DNA of 64,000 nt from Anisakis pegreffii (lineage: Eukaryota > Nematoda > Chromadorea > Rhabditida > Anisakidae). Below, one piece after another: positions 12,539 to 24,137 of this stretch. The position numbers and the translations under genes are program-made. The stretch lies in NCBI GenBank assembly GCA_035041965.1, contig JAPYMA010003033.1, positions 98,327 through 162,326 of the forward strand, read 5' to 3'. The notes under the pieces are model-generated. The model did no database searches. It saw only the letters and a list, made by a program, of their open reading frames with translations, and was not told the DNA's origin. Within the stretch, counting starts at the first letter, position 1; every line of letters begins with the position of its first letter.

Positions 12539-13283
12539 CTCATCTGCTAAAGTTCTATGATTAATTCTGTGGAATTTTATAACGATAAATAAAATTTTCA
12601 GCTTAACGGCTTATCTCGATTAAGCAGTGAGGAGATGGATCCAATATCCTCCTGAAAATACTCTTGCAAAATATTGGGATCATTGCTTAGTGAAAACAAT
12701 ATAACATGTCTATCAGAGGATTATTGTTCTTATTAAAATCTCTTCCGTGAGCTTTTAAAAGCATTTAGTGGAGAAGCTCATTGCATTAGTCAATGAATTG
12801 CTGTTTCAATCGAAAATTAATCTTCACTGATGGTTAGTCAGCATGATGTGAAAATGCGAATTGTTCGATCATCCCTTGATCAGCTCAACATTTCGTTTGC
12901 TCTCGATGTTCCTCTAATCTCCTGTCTAGATTGTAGAAGGAATTTCCTTATAAATTCCTCCCTATGTTAAATTTAACTGAACCTTGCAAGCTCCAAAGCC
13001 CTGAACCGTAAATCCACTTAACTCTAAGAAATTTCATCTAGCTATGCCAATGGCCTCAAGCGTTTAATATATTCTACTCGTGAAGAAAAAAAGAAATTCA
13101 ATAGTGGAAAAAAAACTTGATAGCAAATAGTAAACTAAGCGAAAACTTTTCGCTATCCAAAGCAATAGATTTTGCCATCAGCATAGTGTTACTCTAATGA
13201 AAATGAATAACGATAAATGATTGGTTGGCATTTAATATGAGGAAATTAAAAGGTTGAAGTGCGCATTTAATCAACTTATTCCC

Positions 13284-13373
13284 TAATGCTGATGGCTGCT
13301 ATTTTATAACTCTTTTTTGAGCGTCTCAATTCGAGACGCTCAAAAACGAGTGATAAAATGGCCATCAGCATTA
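13284..13373. mobile_element. Fold-back (MITE-like) element
   Basis: A hairpin about 90 bases long: the left arm starts TAATGCTGATGGC and contains TTTTTTGAGCGTCTC, and the right arm mirrors it, ending GCCATCAGCATTA. The arms differ at a few bases. A further copy of the end sequence GCCATCAGCAT lies at about 13173-13183, so the element may extend left. No coding capacity. Confidence 0.7.
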
Positions 13374-15911
13374 TATTGCTGAATCGAGACGATATTGTAG
13401 AGCGAAACTAATTAAACGCAATCAATGCATTATGCTCTACGTTCATGGCATCGCATCGAATAATTTATGATAAGTATCGACAAGTGAATCTGTCACGATT
13501 CACGATTCTAATCCACTGCAACCAAACACCAATTACGCTAAATAAGCCTAAGCGCAGCATCAGAAAATTTTACTGACAATGAGAATTTCAATGGTTTCAT
13601 AGAATCGCCGCAATAAATTGCAATACGCACTCCATGCAAGATCATCGCGATTCATTGCAATTTTTTCGGCGAATTTCTCTCTTTCCGTTCACCCATGCGA
13701 TGTATCCGTTGCTTCGAGCAAATTAATTTCATTTTCCAATTTCTAGTTTTCTCCTCGCTTCTCGCAAACGCGAACGTTTCCATATAAAATTCATTTGTCC
13801 TTTAAACGACCTAAAACAGTGATAATGTTGATGAACAATGTTGGTATGACATTCGTTGCAGAGGCAGGAAACTATTTCGATGAGAATTAAATGTTTGGTA
13901 ATTTTAGGGCTGAAGAAGTGGAATTGATAGGTTTCTGCATAGGAAGTGATAATTGGGAGGTGCTTATCGGTGAAAAGTTCTTCAACAGTTGTAGCTGAAT
14001 TGATATGTTCGAAAATTTGTTGTTGATGTCATTAAACTCGTCGCATTTCAATTATACTCACGGAATGAGGTGGGACGTCGTCATACTCAGTAGGATATGT
14101 GTGGATAAACAGAGCTATCGATAGCATGTTTTAGTGTAGAATGTCACTAGTGCTTACATTGGATACACATTCCCAATGATGCATTTCGATGCGGTATTGT
14201 CACGTGTGAATGACACATATGAGGTTCGTGTCATCCTTAGTCGAGATTAGACTCGCTGAAGTTTTCTGAATGAATTCATTTAGCATTTTCACTCTTCTTA
14301 TCACATTTATCATTGTTATCTCATTCATGTTTATTTCAAATTCTCTTGATACTACATTCCAAATCTGATTAATGTAATTAGTGAAACTGCATGTGAACTT
14401 TTCAATTATAACGTTATTGTTTGTGTTTATTACTTGGAGATCGAGTGGTTGTTTTGTCAATCGCAGTGAGCGATCGATGGAACATTTTTTAAATTTGGGT
14501 TACGATTATTTGTTGGAATGATATTTGGCTACAATTAAGTATGCAAAGTATTCACGGCAACTAATTAATTACTCGGTTGTGCTCGGTTGGCCTGCTCGCC
14601 TGACCAGCCAGCGGGGTGGCGTAAATTGAGGCTAAAACAATGTGCGCGGAAACATTGCGAGCATTGTGGCCAGCAATGTTACAAACTCAGTTTGATAGCC
14701 TGGCCAGTCCAGGTAATCCAGGTATATAAACTCCTAGGCATTTGAACAATGCATTTACTGTCAAATTGATGTTCCACTTTCATTTAGGCACGAGCGCATT
14801 ACTATTTATCACGCTCACACTGTTTACAATGTTTCAGAATCGCAAACGCTCATTCAGCGCCGAAAGGTGCTTAGATATTCATGATGTGTGTTTGTGTGCT
14901 TGTTGACACGTTGATGAAAGTTGTTGTTTGGTTGTGACCGAGCGCTTTTCAGCCGTACCGATCGGTGTAAACGATGACACTTTGGAAGACATTCATTTTA
15001 ATGAGTACATTTGCAAAGCGTTATTTGAACCGGATTACTAGTCGAGTGTCGATCCAAGCATTCTTTTTCTCGAATTGGGCGTATTCGTTCGCCTATAAAA
15101 TGCAAAGTTCACTGATGCCACTCTATAAAATATACTCACTAAAAATGTGATCGTCTAGTCTTATGCACTTGCAGCAATTGCTTCGTTTACCTTTAAGCAG
15201 CACTTAACAGCTCTTTAGAAATTCATCGTTTCCGTTAGTTAATCCCAAGACAAACTTCTTGCATAGTGATTTTTAAATGTTTAGCACCTCACCTCTCAAT
15301 TCATCCTTTATCGCGCTTGCAAATTTGTCTTTTTCGGGCGCCACAGGCGTATGTATCATTAATCAGAAACAGCATTAGAGCTGGGAAATTTGTGGATGAA
15401 AATATCGAAAATGACAGCTTCACTCATTCGGCCAGTATCATATAGCTAATAAGATTAATTGCATTAGTAAGAGAGTTTATTTGATTATGGTGAAACGCAA
15501 ATCTCCGCTATACAAATTCGTTTAAGTGAAACGTGCTGACAAATCAGTAGCTCTAGAAGCAAATATAGAGCATTCGTTTCATCTCATTGCTCAAATATCT
15601 TTTTTTGCGATACTTGTGATTGTCTTGAACAGGTAGAATTTTCAAATCAAGTGATGTCAGAGTCAATACTCTAATTTTGATATTCATCGATTGAACATCA
15701 TCATTTTCATTTCTCCGTTTGATTGATCTGAGATGATCTGAAATCATGGCATGATTATGTGTCTAATGAACTTGTTGCTATTCAAGTGCTTTCAATATGC
15801 TTTCATTCTGTTCCAGTTCAAGTATGCGTACGTTGATTCGCTTTTTGTGCCGATTCAGTTGCGCAATTTGTAAAATTCAGTAATAATTTCACAATTGACT
15901 ATTGTTTTCAG
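13374..15911. other. No gene established
   Basis: AT-rich sequence. A minus-strand frame at 14200-14460 (86 codons) is protein-like in composition but has no supporting splice partners. Nothing else was supported. Confidence 0.45.
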
Positions 15912-15947
15912 TGAAGAAACTTGCGAAATTGCAACTGATCTTAGAGG

Positions 15948-16070
15948 ATGAACTCAAACGATATGAGATTGTCGTTTCGACGAAAACGAAGTGGTCGCCG
16001 CCTACCGTCAACGCCAACTTCAACCATGAGCACACCATCGGCAGTTCGCAATCGAAGCGCTGATCCAAGA
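15948..16070 (+). CDS. Putative first coding exon of the RGK-type GTPase gene
   Basis: After a TTGTTTTCAG acceptor ending at 15911, an ATG at 15948 opens 41 codons. An in-frame TAG at 15942-15944 precedes the ATG, so this start is favoured. The peptide is strongly basic and Ser/Thr/Pro rich (MNSNDMRLSFRRKRSGRR). It ends in phase 0 at a GTTTAT donor. It joins in phase 0 to the exon at 17109, which in turn ends in phase 2, exactly what the exon at 45451 needs. Basic Ser-rich N-terminal extensions are normal for RGK proteins. It could instead belong to a separate short gene, since the next core exon is 28 kb away. Confidence 0.55.
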
Positions 16071-17108
16071 GTTTATCCGGTGATTCTAACAGTTTCTTTC
16101 ACCCTTCTGCCTCTCCATTCTCACTTTCCTGTGCAACTTCCCACTAATGCATACCATATTTCCTGTCGTTCACAATATCAATAAAAGCAGAAAATTTCGG
16201 CATGTTTGCTAGCAATTCAGAACTTATATAGCACTAAATGTTTACTGTATCGCAGCAATTGCATATAGCACTAATCATTCCTGTTTCCGCAGCAATTTCC
16301 TTTGAGATACAATTCAAACAAGATAGACCGTAATCGTAGTTCTCAAATGAACGTTACAATTGGGACTCCTCACTCGTTGCTTGCGAAATTTTTTCATCAT
16401 GATAACTTAGTTTTTGCACTGAAATCTTCATTAGTGAAAAGTTTTAATTGCTTTCATTGAATCGGGACAATAATCAATCGGGAATTAATTTGTGTGATTG
16501 TTAAATAGTGTAATTAGTCAGGCAAGCAATTTGTGTGTATACGAATGTAATTGCTGACAGCATTCATCATGAAGTCCTCCAGCAATGATTTCGATATACA
16601 TTCACACTGAGCAAATCCTGCTGTTGACAATGTTCAGATTAATGAAAGCCATGCATAATGATAGTTGATGCAAACAAATTTCATTGACGAGTGTAAAAAA
16701 CTTCAGTGTAAAAAGAAACTAGCACTAAAAATATATTGTGAAGATTCTGCATAGTCTATTGAGATCAGCAGGAATTTGCACAGTCAACTTTTAAACAGCA
16801 CACATAAACGATTTAAGCTAAAGTTGTTAGCTTGTAAGATGTAATTGAAAATGAAATGATAGGCAAAAAATGTTGACATGCGAACAGGAGATTTGATTTA
16901 CCGTCGTCAGCATATAACATTTTACGCAATTCATATGGGAACTGCTATGAAGAGTCAGTCATACAACTTTGCTTGGGTGCAAATTTTTTGCTAGCAGAAC
17001 AGGCTGGCTTTTGCGATTTTGAAGAGTTTGGATGAGTTATAGTTTATCTCACAATCTTAAAAGATTATCGAAAAGATCATTAGACACATTCATCGTTGAA
17101 CTTTCAAG
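16071..17108 (+). other. Intron between the two upstream RGK exons
   Basis: Bounded by a GTTTAT donor and a CTTTCAAG acceptor. No other feature was seen in it. Confidence 0.5.
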
Positions 17109-17254
17109 GGCTACAACAACTATCGTACGCACGATATGCACGACTCATGGGATGATGAACCGGATGAGGTGTTCGTGAATGTGCGGCGAGACGATCGTTT
17201 CGTGGACACACACCGAAGCCTTATCGGTATCAAGTCGATCGATTTAGCGTTAAG
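17109..17254 (+). CDS. Putative second coding exon of the RGK-type GTPase gene
   Basis: Between a CTTTCAAG acceptor and a GTTAGC donor, one frame is open through 48 codons plus two bases, while the other two frames carry stops. The peptide is acidic then basic (MHDSWDDEPDEVFVNVRRDD, later HRSLIGIKSIDLALR). It enters in phase 0, matching the exon at 15948, and leaves in phase 2 (TTA AG), matching entry to the exon at 45451 and giving LALR then TVADHEMRQ. No family motif was recognised, so its link to the GTPase rests on phase and strand only. Confidence 0.55.
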
Positions 17255-20200
17255 GTTAGCTGATTAGTTGATCAATTGCGTCGTCACATGCCCGTCTAAT
17301 GAACACTGTTCATTGAACTCTCGCAGAGTCATCGTGGATTCTATCACGCGATTAGATGGTATCGTGCTACGAATGCAACGTGAAAATATGTTTCATGGGC
17401 ATTTTCACCATCGGAAGTCTCAACAATTTGAACTATTGATAATTGAAGAATAAGTAAATTGAATAAGTAAATAATTGAATTTAGCAATAAACTGAACAAT
17501 TTGAACTGAACAATAACATAGGTCTGCCGAGACCAATGACCTTCTGAGATCAATCAAATTATGATACTGCTTTGAGCACGCAATCGTTCGAATTCTGGAA
17601 TAATTTGAACTAAATGAAAGTGTGCAACAATGAGAGCAAGCGTTGTGTGCATAATGCGTTCTCTAGGATCGTAATCCAAAATCTTCTTTTTAAACCGCTG
17701 AATGATACGAAAGATTCAAAAAGCAAAGCATCTGTCATTGAATTAATAAGGAAGAGAGTGTTTTCGTTGAATGAGGATTATATCTTACTCGGATCATTTG
17801 AGGCATTCCTTCAATCAAAATAATTAAATCCGCGAAGGATGTGTTTGTTGGGTTTGTTGAATAATTGAATTTGTTGCTTCTTAAGAGCTGCCCATCTCGA
17901 GCCAGTATTGTCATAACTAATTTCACATCTTTTCACTCAATTTGATCGAAAATTAGGCTTGGTTTATGACGGAAAAACGTGCACAATTTATTCATCCTTG
18001 AACTAAACACTAATGATGAAGCCAGCCCTAAGCTTCCTTAGAAGGTTTCATAAACGTGAGAGTTTCTTCGGATACTTTTCAATAGGCATCATTTCATTCT
18101 CTTCAAAACAATGCTAACGTTTCGTCAAGCAAGACATAGCTGAGTGACAAGTATACTGAAGATATTTGATCAGCATAATGAAGTCAATTCGAGTAGTGCA
18201 AAAGCTGAAAATGATTCAGAGAAATCCGAAACCTCTGTGGGAAATTTCGATGACTTTCCCAGCGTGAACATAAACAAGAATCACCTTTCTTTAAATGAAG
18301 GCAGTCTTGAATTCTTGAAAACTTTCCTCCGTTGTTATAACCAAATATTATTTATCTGTCCAATCATCTCATTGATAATCCCTCTACCTACCGCCCCATA
18401 ATCCCTGACCCTGGATCTGTCCAACGAATGCTTACGACGACCGTCAGTGATTCAACAACGTGTTCCTGAAGATGGCATAACGCCGAAACGTTGAACTTCG
18501 TAAAGAACCATCTCTATTTGCGCTGCTAGTACTTTGTCAATAAAACTATATTACTATTTGATCTAGCAGTCTTGATGTTAGCACAGTTTTTCCTGCAGCG
18601 CCAATTAAGCACAAGATTCATCAGTGGAAATTAACAGAAGTAATCAAAAACATTTCCGATGATCAATTTGAGTCAATGTAGAGCATTGTATTATCTTCAT
18701 ATCTCACGAAAACTGCTTCTATAATCTTCTGAAATGTGCGGCATTTCGTTCGAGCTGTTATATGCTCTGATTTCGACAATATACCGCTTTTCAACCAAAA
18801 AATTATGATCATTCTCGACTTTTCTACCTATCAAAGAGAATCATTAATGCCTAATTTGAGGAGAATTGACCCAATCACGGTTTTTTGTAAACTTCGGCTC
18901 CGACTCCAGCTGCTGAAATTCGCCATGTTCCATTCCGGCTGCGGAATAAAACTGTCATGCCAGTAGTGATTCTAGCTGCTGAATGTTGCTGGGATTTTTT
19001 TCGAGAAAGTCAAGAAAACTTTTTGAATCCGAACCTTAAGTATTATTCGAGACCATCGTCAAAGAACTGCTTTCTCTAGAGTTTCCCTGGTTCGTATAAT
19101 ACAAATTCTGTTCCACAAACATTCACCTTGCTCAGTCTGTTTGCTAGTTAAATGTTGCCACGCCATTTACCTCTGATTGTTACACCATAAAAATGAGTCT
19201 GAAGATATTTATGACGGCGACAAAATGACGGTTGCAGTCTATTCTGCTATAATATTTCTTCGAAATGTCAGTCTTTCAGAAATTGTTTCTTACTTTAACA
19301 GGTGGCATCACATTTAATAGACATTTGCTGTCTGAGATAGGTCATTTGCATTCAGCAATTTTCACACCTCAAAAACTCGCTCGACTGAATTCACAAGTCA
19401 TCATATTTAGTCGACTGAGGCTCGCCTTGCTTCACAAATAAAGCTTCAGTGCGACCTTCAGTACGGCTTCACATCATACCAGTTATCACAGCCTCAGTCA
19501 AAATGACACGTAGTCGAGCTAATTCTCACGTGTTTGATATTTCTATCTATCAAACCCTCAACAAAAATGTTTCTCTCACCTAGAACGTTCTCATTAAGCA
19601 TGATCGTTCACTGCTCAGTTTGAACTACATATTCATATCCCAGCTCAAGAAAGAGTCTCAAATGTTAGTGTGGCTTCAGCATGAAAGGTTCTGCTCATGC
19701 ACTCATTATCAGTTATCGCGTATTTTGATTGAAAAAGCACATTTATGATCAAATGATTGCGGACTTTTGATTTGCATCTTGGAGTTTGCAAAACAAAATT
19801 GAAACGTGCAAATTCTCTTAAGTTCTCTTAAGAGAATTCTCTTAAGCATTGTTCACCCACATTATTTGAGATTGTTACCAGCACTCTTCCGGTTTGTATT
19901 ATTAGCAAATGATGTTAGCAAACGTAAGATACCGCGACCTGTGCAAATGATCATGATTCATTTGAACTGCTGCTGCTTGCTTTCAACAACTTATCTGGTG
20001 TGTGTAAATGAATCAACCAACCAACCAGTTTAATATTATTACTACACATTCGTCAGTCAGATTATGATGATGACGCAAATTGGTGCCGTTGCAAACTCAA
20101 TCCGGTGTAATAATGAAATTATTTCACCGTCACTGTAATGCTCACTGCTGCTGCTGTTGTTGTTGCTACTGCATACGGTTGTTGTTGTTGCTATTAATAA

Positions 20201-21062
20201 TTAAGGCCTATGACGCACATCGGTACCAGACAACTGTGTTCTGATGCTTGCCACACTTCCTCTCATTACCATCATCATGTATGTATCTTCAAAAACACAT
20301 GTTTACGCTAACAATTTCGAACGTAACCTAACAGCTTCAGCTGCCTTTTAATAACTTGTACTATATCTCTTAGCATATCTGAATAAACCAGCTTTCTAAT
20401 ATCTCATCTTCAACTTCAACTCGTCGAAACTCATTTGCTGTTTTGCATCCATTTAAAGTTCGCATTTAAAGTATGGTGACTGCCATCGCTTATGATTATA
20501 TCAAGGATAATGTGTTCATTTCTGAGCACGTATCTTGAAGTAGAGAAATTCTTTTTTTTAAACATATCTTAGCCAGTAAATAAACAGTCCAGTTCAAATC
20601 ATCATAGCATTAATATCGCCATGAATTGCTCTCAAATTGGCATTATTCTTCTCACTCAAATTAATCAACTGTAAGATAATTCGCTCTCCATCTAATGACT
20701 GATTCTGAGTTCGTAGAATGTTGCTGCTGATCTACAGAGCAAAAAGTCGAAAATCTCAGAGAATCTCATGTAATCTCAAAGATGGAAAGTTCGAATGATC
20801 TCAGTCATGTACCAAGAACATCAATAAACATCTCAATCATGTAACATGCGATCAAAACAGTTGGAAACTTATAGAACTTTTCATATAGTTAATCATTTCT
20901 AAATTATTCTGCAAATTTCTCTCCACGGAATAATTTCCTCAACTTACTCAACCGAACGTATGTAAACACGTCAACGTAATGTGACAGAACACGGCAAGAA
21001 ACATGGCAGTTGCACGTAATGACAGACAAACTTTTTTCATTCATTAATGATTACATGAATGA

Positions 21063-21468
21063 TTAATCACTGATGTTGTTTTGAGTGCATTTAGTGACAC
21101 CTTTCAGAAGATGATTTATAATAGAGCGATAAAGCAGCTCACAAGTAAGTGCATAGGCATGCTCAATCACTGTGTGGAGCATAGAAGATCTCTCGAGACA
21201 ACAATAACAGCTTCACAATTTGTTCGATTGAAAAACATGCCAACAAACAACCTAACCCTTACTTAACATCTAATGAATGATGAGTCCACTGATGGAAAGG
21301 CTTGCTCGTGAGCAATGAGCGAACTTCGAACAGAACTTTTATTGAGCCGACTGATTCCTTGTCGCGATCGTAAACATTAAGCATCAGCATCTGAAATCCG
21401 TCCCATTCTTGTGGGCAACTAACGAGCCGTACCGCAAGTTTCTCGCAAGACCCTGATCTTTTGACCAA
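21063..21468 (-). CDS. Two-exon 3' end of an unrecognised minus-strand gene
   Basis: Exon 21468-21263 starts after an AG and ends at a strong GTAAGG donor. It encodes 68 codons including EWDGFQMLMLNVYDRDKESV, a pattern of hydrophobic strands around an acidic loop that is loosely C2-domain-like. A 52-base GT-AG intron of typical small nematode size follows. Exon 21210-21063 enters in the required phase 2 and encodes CYCCLERSSMLHTVIEHAY and onward to a TAA at 21063-21065. The phase match, strong donor and short intron make this a credible gene end. The plus strand at 21081-21266 is also open, so frame choice is not certain. Upstream exons may lie near 22.5-22.7 kb. No family is assigned. Confidence 0.5.
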
Positions 21469-22464
21469 CTATGATCTACGGCGACTGCGTCATCAGCGGA
21501 TGAAAATCAATTGGTTCCAGCAGATATTGAATTGCAGTGTTCGTTGATTGAGATTATTTGTAGGATATCGAAGCAACTTTTCATTTGCTTCCTAGATGCC
21601 AGAGTTCATCCTGAATCTAAAAAACCGAATCTAACAAACCCTCCAATGAAATTTATCACCAATACATTCGTCTCATTCGGTCAGCAACATCAGCTGCACG
21701 TCCAATTTCCGTCAGTATCGTTGAACATGAAATACGATCCATGATTTCATTAGTTCCCCTCGACGCACTTTCCTTCCTTAAGATGTTTGCCCGCTACCAA
21801 CGCTACTAAGTTTTCACGAGTCATTTCATTTCTGATGCACTCAACTACTTGGAAAACAGACAACACCTAAAAGTGCAACCAGCAATTTTCCAGTACATGA
21901 ATATGGCGGTGGGTTGGTTGGTTACTCGTGAAAATAACATGTTACCAATACATGAAAAAACAATTTTTGGTGTATTTATGATATCTAAGTGAATGTAAAT
22001 TGAATCAACATTAACAGTGGTTACTTTCGGCTCGATAAGTGCTATTAAAAGAATTCATATGCGCATACGTTCACGCTTCGGAATGCACGATGTTGATAAT
22101 TCATATGATAATACATCCGCTCATAAAACATGAATAAATTTTAAGAAGTCCAAAATCCGCGTGAACATCGCCATTTTTCCGCAGTCACTGTTTCCGAATA
22201 GGAAGTGGCAAAAACTTTCATAAATTTTCGTAGATTTTTAAACTTTCAAATTCCTACGGTAATTGCACGTTTTATCTGATAATGAAGTGGTTATAAGCGC
22301 ACTTGCGGAAGCACGCACGTCCGGAGGGAATATGGTTGTCTCTTTTTTGGCAATATAAAACGAATCCTAACCTAAGCTCAGAATCGACACTCAACATTAT
22401 ATTGACTGCTTCAGCTGTCTTGCTCATGACGGACGAATTGAGCATTGAAAATTATCTTTTGGAA

Positions 22465-22731
22465 TCATTGGCTTTTCTGAGAATGAATCGTTTTGCTTGA
22501 CGTATTTGACATAGTGAATTTGACGTATTCGTAGAAAATCTGCTCAAGTGCCAGCTGAGTTTCATCAAAATCCAACAACAAATGATGCGATGATACGTGA
22601 TTTTTGAGCACTTTAGTGCATGACTTTAAAGAAATCACACGTTTTCTTGGAGAACATTTCTCTTGGAAATCACACGAAAATCTTCTCATCTCACAAAAAC
22701 ACCAGATCATATTTCGTCGAACCCTCAACAA
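22465..22731 (-). CDS. Possible upstream exon of the minus-strand gene ending at 21063
   Basis: A minus-strand frame open for 88 codons contains a convincing stretch after a TTTCTTTAAAG acceptor: HLLLDFDETQLALEQIFYEY. A phase-0 GT lies just after this segment, which would join directly to the phase-0 entry of the exon at 21468. The donor (GTCAAA) is weak, so the join is tentative. No domain was recognised. Confidence 0.3.
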   Translation of the reverse strand: MLRVRRNMIWCFCEMRRFSCDFQEKCSPRKRVISLKSCTKVLKNHVSSHHLLLDFDETQLALEQIFYEYVKFTMSNTSSKTIHSQKSQ

Positions 22732-23780
22732 TGCTGTCCGATTGTCTCTTGTGTTCGTTTGATTGTTGATGTGTTGAATTTATTTGATTTTTGATTGTCA
22801 TAACAATTTAAGTGTCATTGTTCGACTCCACTGAATGACATACATTCAAATTGTGTCTGCAATCATGACAGATTCTGCACGCTTCAAAAATTTTAATTCG
22901 TGTGAATCTTTTGGACGATCGTCTGCCAGCCAGTACCATATGAATTCTGAACACTTACAGCTAATATCGTTTAGCTAACAGTGAGAAGGAAGTTCAAATT
23001 CATTTTAAGATACAGAATCATCAGTTTTATGCTTCAAATTTTCCGCTATTCAGTGTCACAAATCTATCACTGCTCACCTGCCAAACTGTTTCAGTTGTGT
23101 TTAACCTATTGATTGCAAAGTTTGAAAACAATAAAACGGTGGATAGAAATTTTGAAAACAGCAATCATTCCAAAGAATGAAAATGGAATAATGCGACTGA
23201 CTGGTGATAATGAATGAGATATCGCAAAAAATGAGATAAAACAGAAAAGGATAGCGATAAACAGGATAACGAGGCCGGGAGTATCGAAATGATGTGTGTG
23301 TGGGATAATATGCCTGTCACAAATTCACTCATAATTCAATTTGGTACCATGTTCCAAGCCCTCGCCTCATACTGCTAATGTATGATGAAGCGGTGAGGCG
23401 CCACCACCAATAATGTGTTTTCACATAAAATTGTTTTCATAAAATGCAGCCAGCCTATATGTTCCAACCAACGCATTCACGAAAGAACAACAAAACAAGC
23501 ATCCATTTCTAAGCGAACAATAACAACAAGCAAACAGTAGTCATTCTACTGCTAAGTTTTGCGTCAAGCTCTTAGTTCACCCACCACATAAGATCAGTCA
23601 GGACATAGTTTTTTTCGTACAGTCAGTTACGTTCTTCATAGCCTTTGCTTTGTGTGAAATTCTAGCGATTCATTCCCTTGATATGTCATCTATTTATATA
23701 CTAGGGCAAATTTATTTCTTGTTCATGTTGAATGAGATCAAAGCAATTAACAGGCGAGAGTTACATTATGATTGATTGTA

Positions 23781-23970
23781 TTACACTCTGAAGCACAGAG
23801 ATCGTTCGTTTTTCTTTTGGTGCTGCTGCGATTTCAAACTAGAATGCTCATCATCTTGCAAGGCTTTTCGTTTACTGTTACAAACATAAATTTGTCTGCG
23901 TTCGACAGATGCCCGCTTCATTGACGTCATAGACGATGTGTGGAAATAAAGACTAGAAAATGAAAGCAGA
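23781..23970 (-). CDS. Possible terminal exon of a minus-strand gene
   Basis: A very good acceptor (TTTCATTTTCTAG) is followed in one frame by a hydrophilic, basic segment (MKRASVERRQIYVCNSKRKA, then Lys/Gln-rich) to a TAA at 23781. No upstream exon was identified. The polar, low-complexity composition fits the C-terminus of a real protein but is not proof. Confidence 0.3.
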
Positions 23971-24080
23971 AGAGCATTTTCAAGAAGAAACATACTCGTT
24001 AGCCGTTATTAGCCGTCCGTCCGTCCATTGCACATTTCATTATTGGGATTGCATTACTTCACCTTCAAAAGATGTTCGCT

Positions 24081-24137
24081 AATAACATTAATAATAATAG
24101 CAATAATAATAATAATAATAATAACAATAATGATAAT
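24081..24137. repeat. AAT microsatellite
   Basis: Imperfect (AAT)n run with a few interruptions. The open frame through it is a repeat artefact. Confidence 0.9.
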
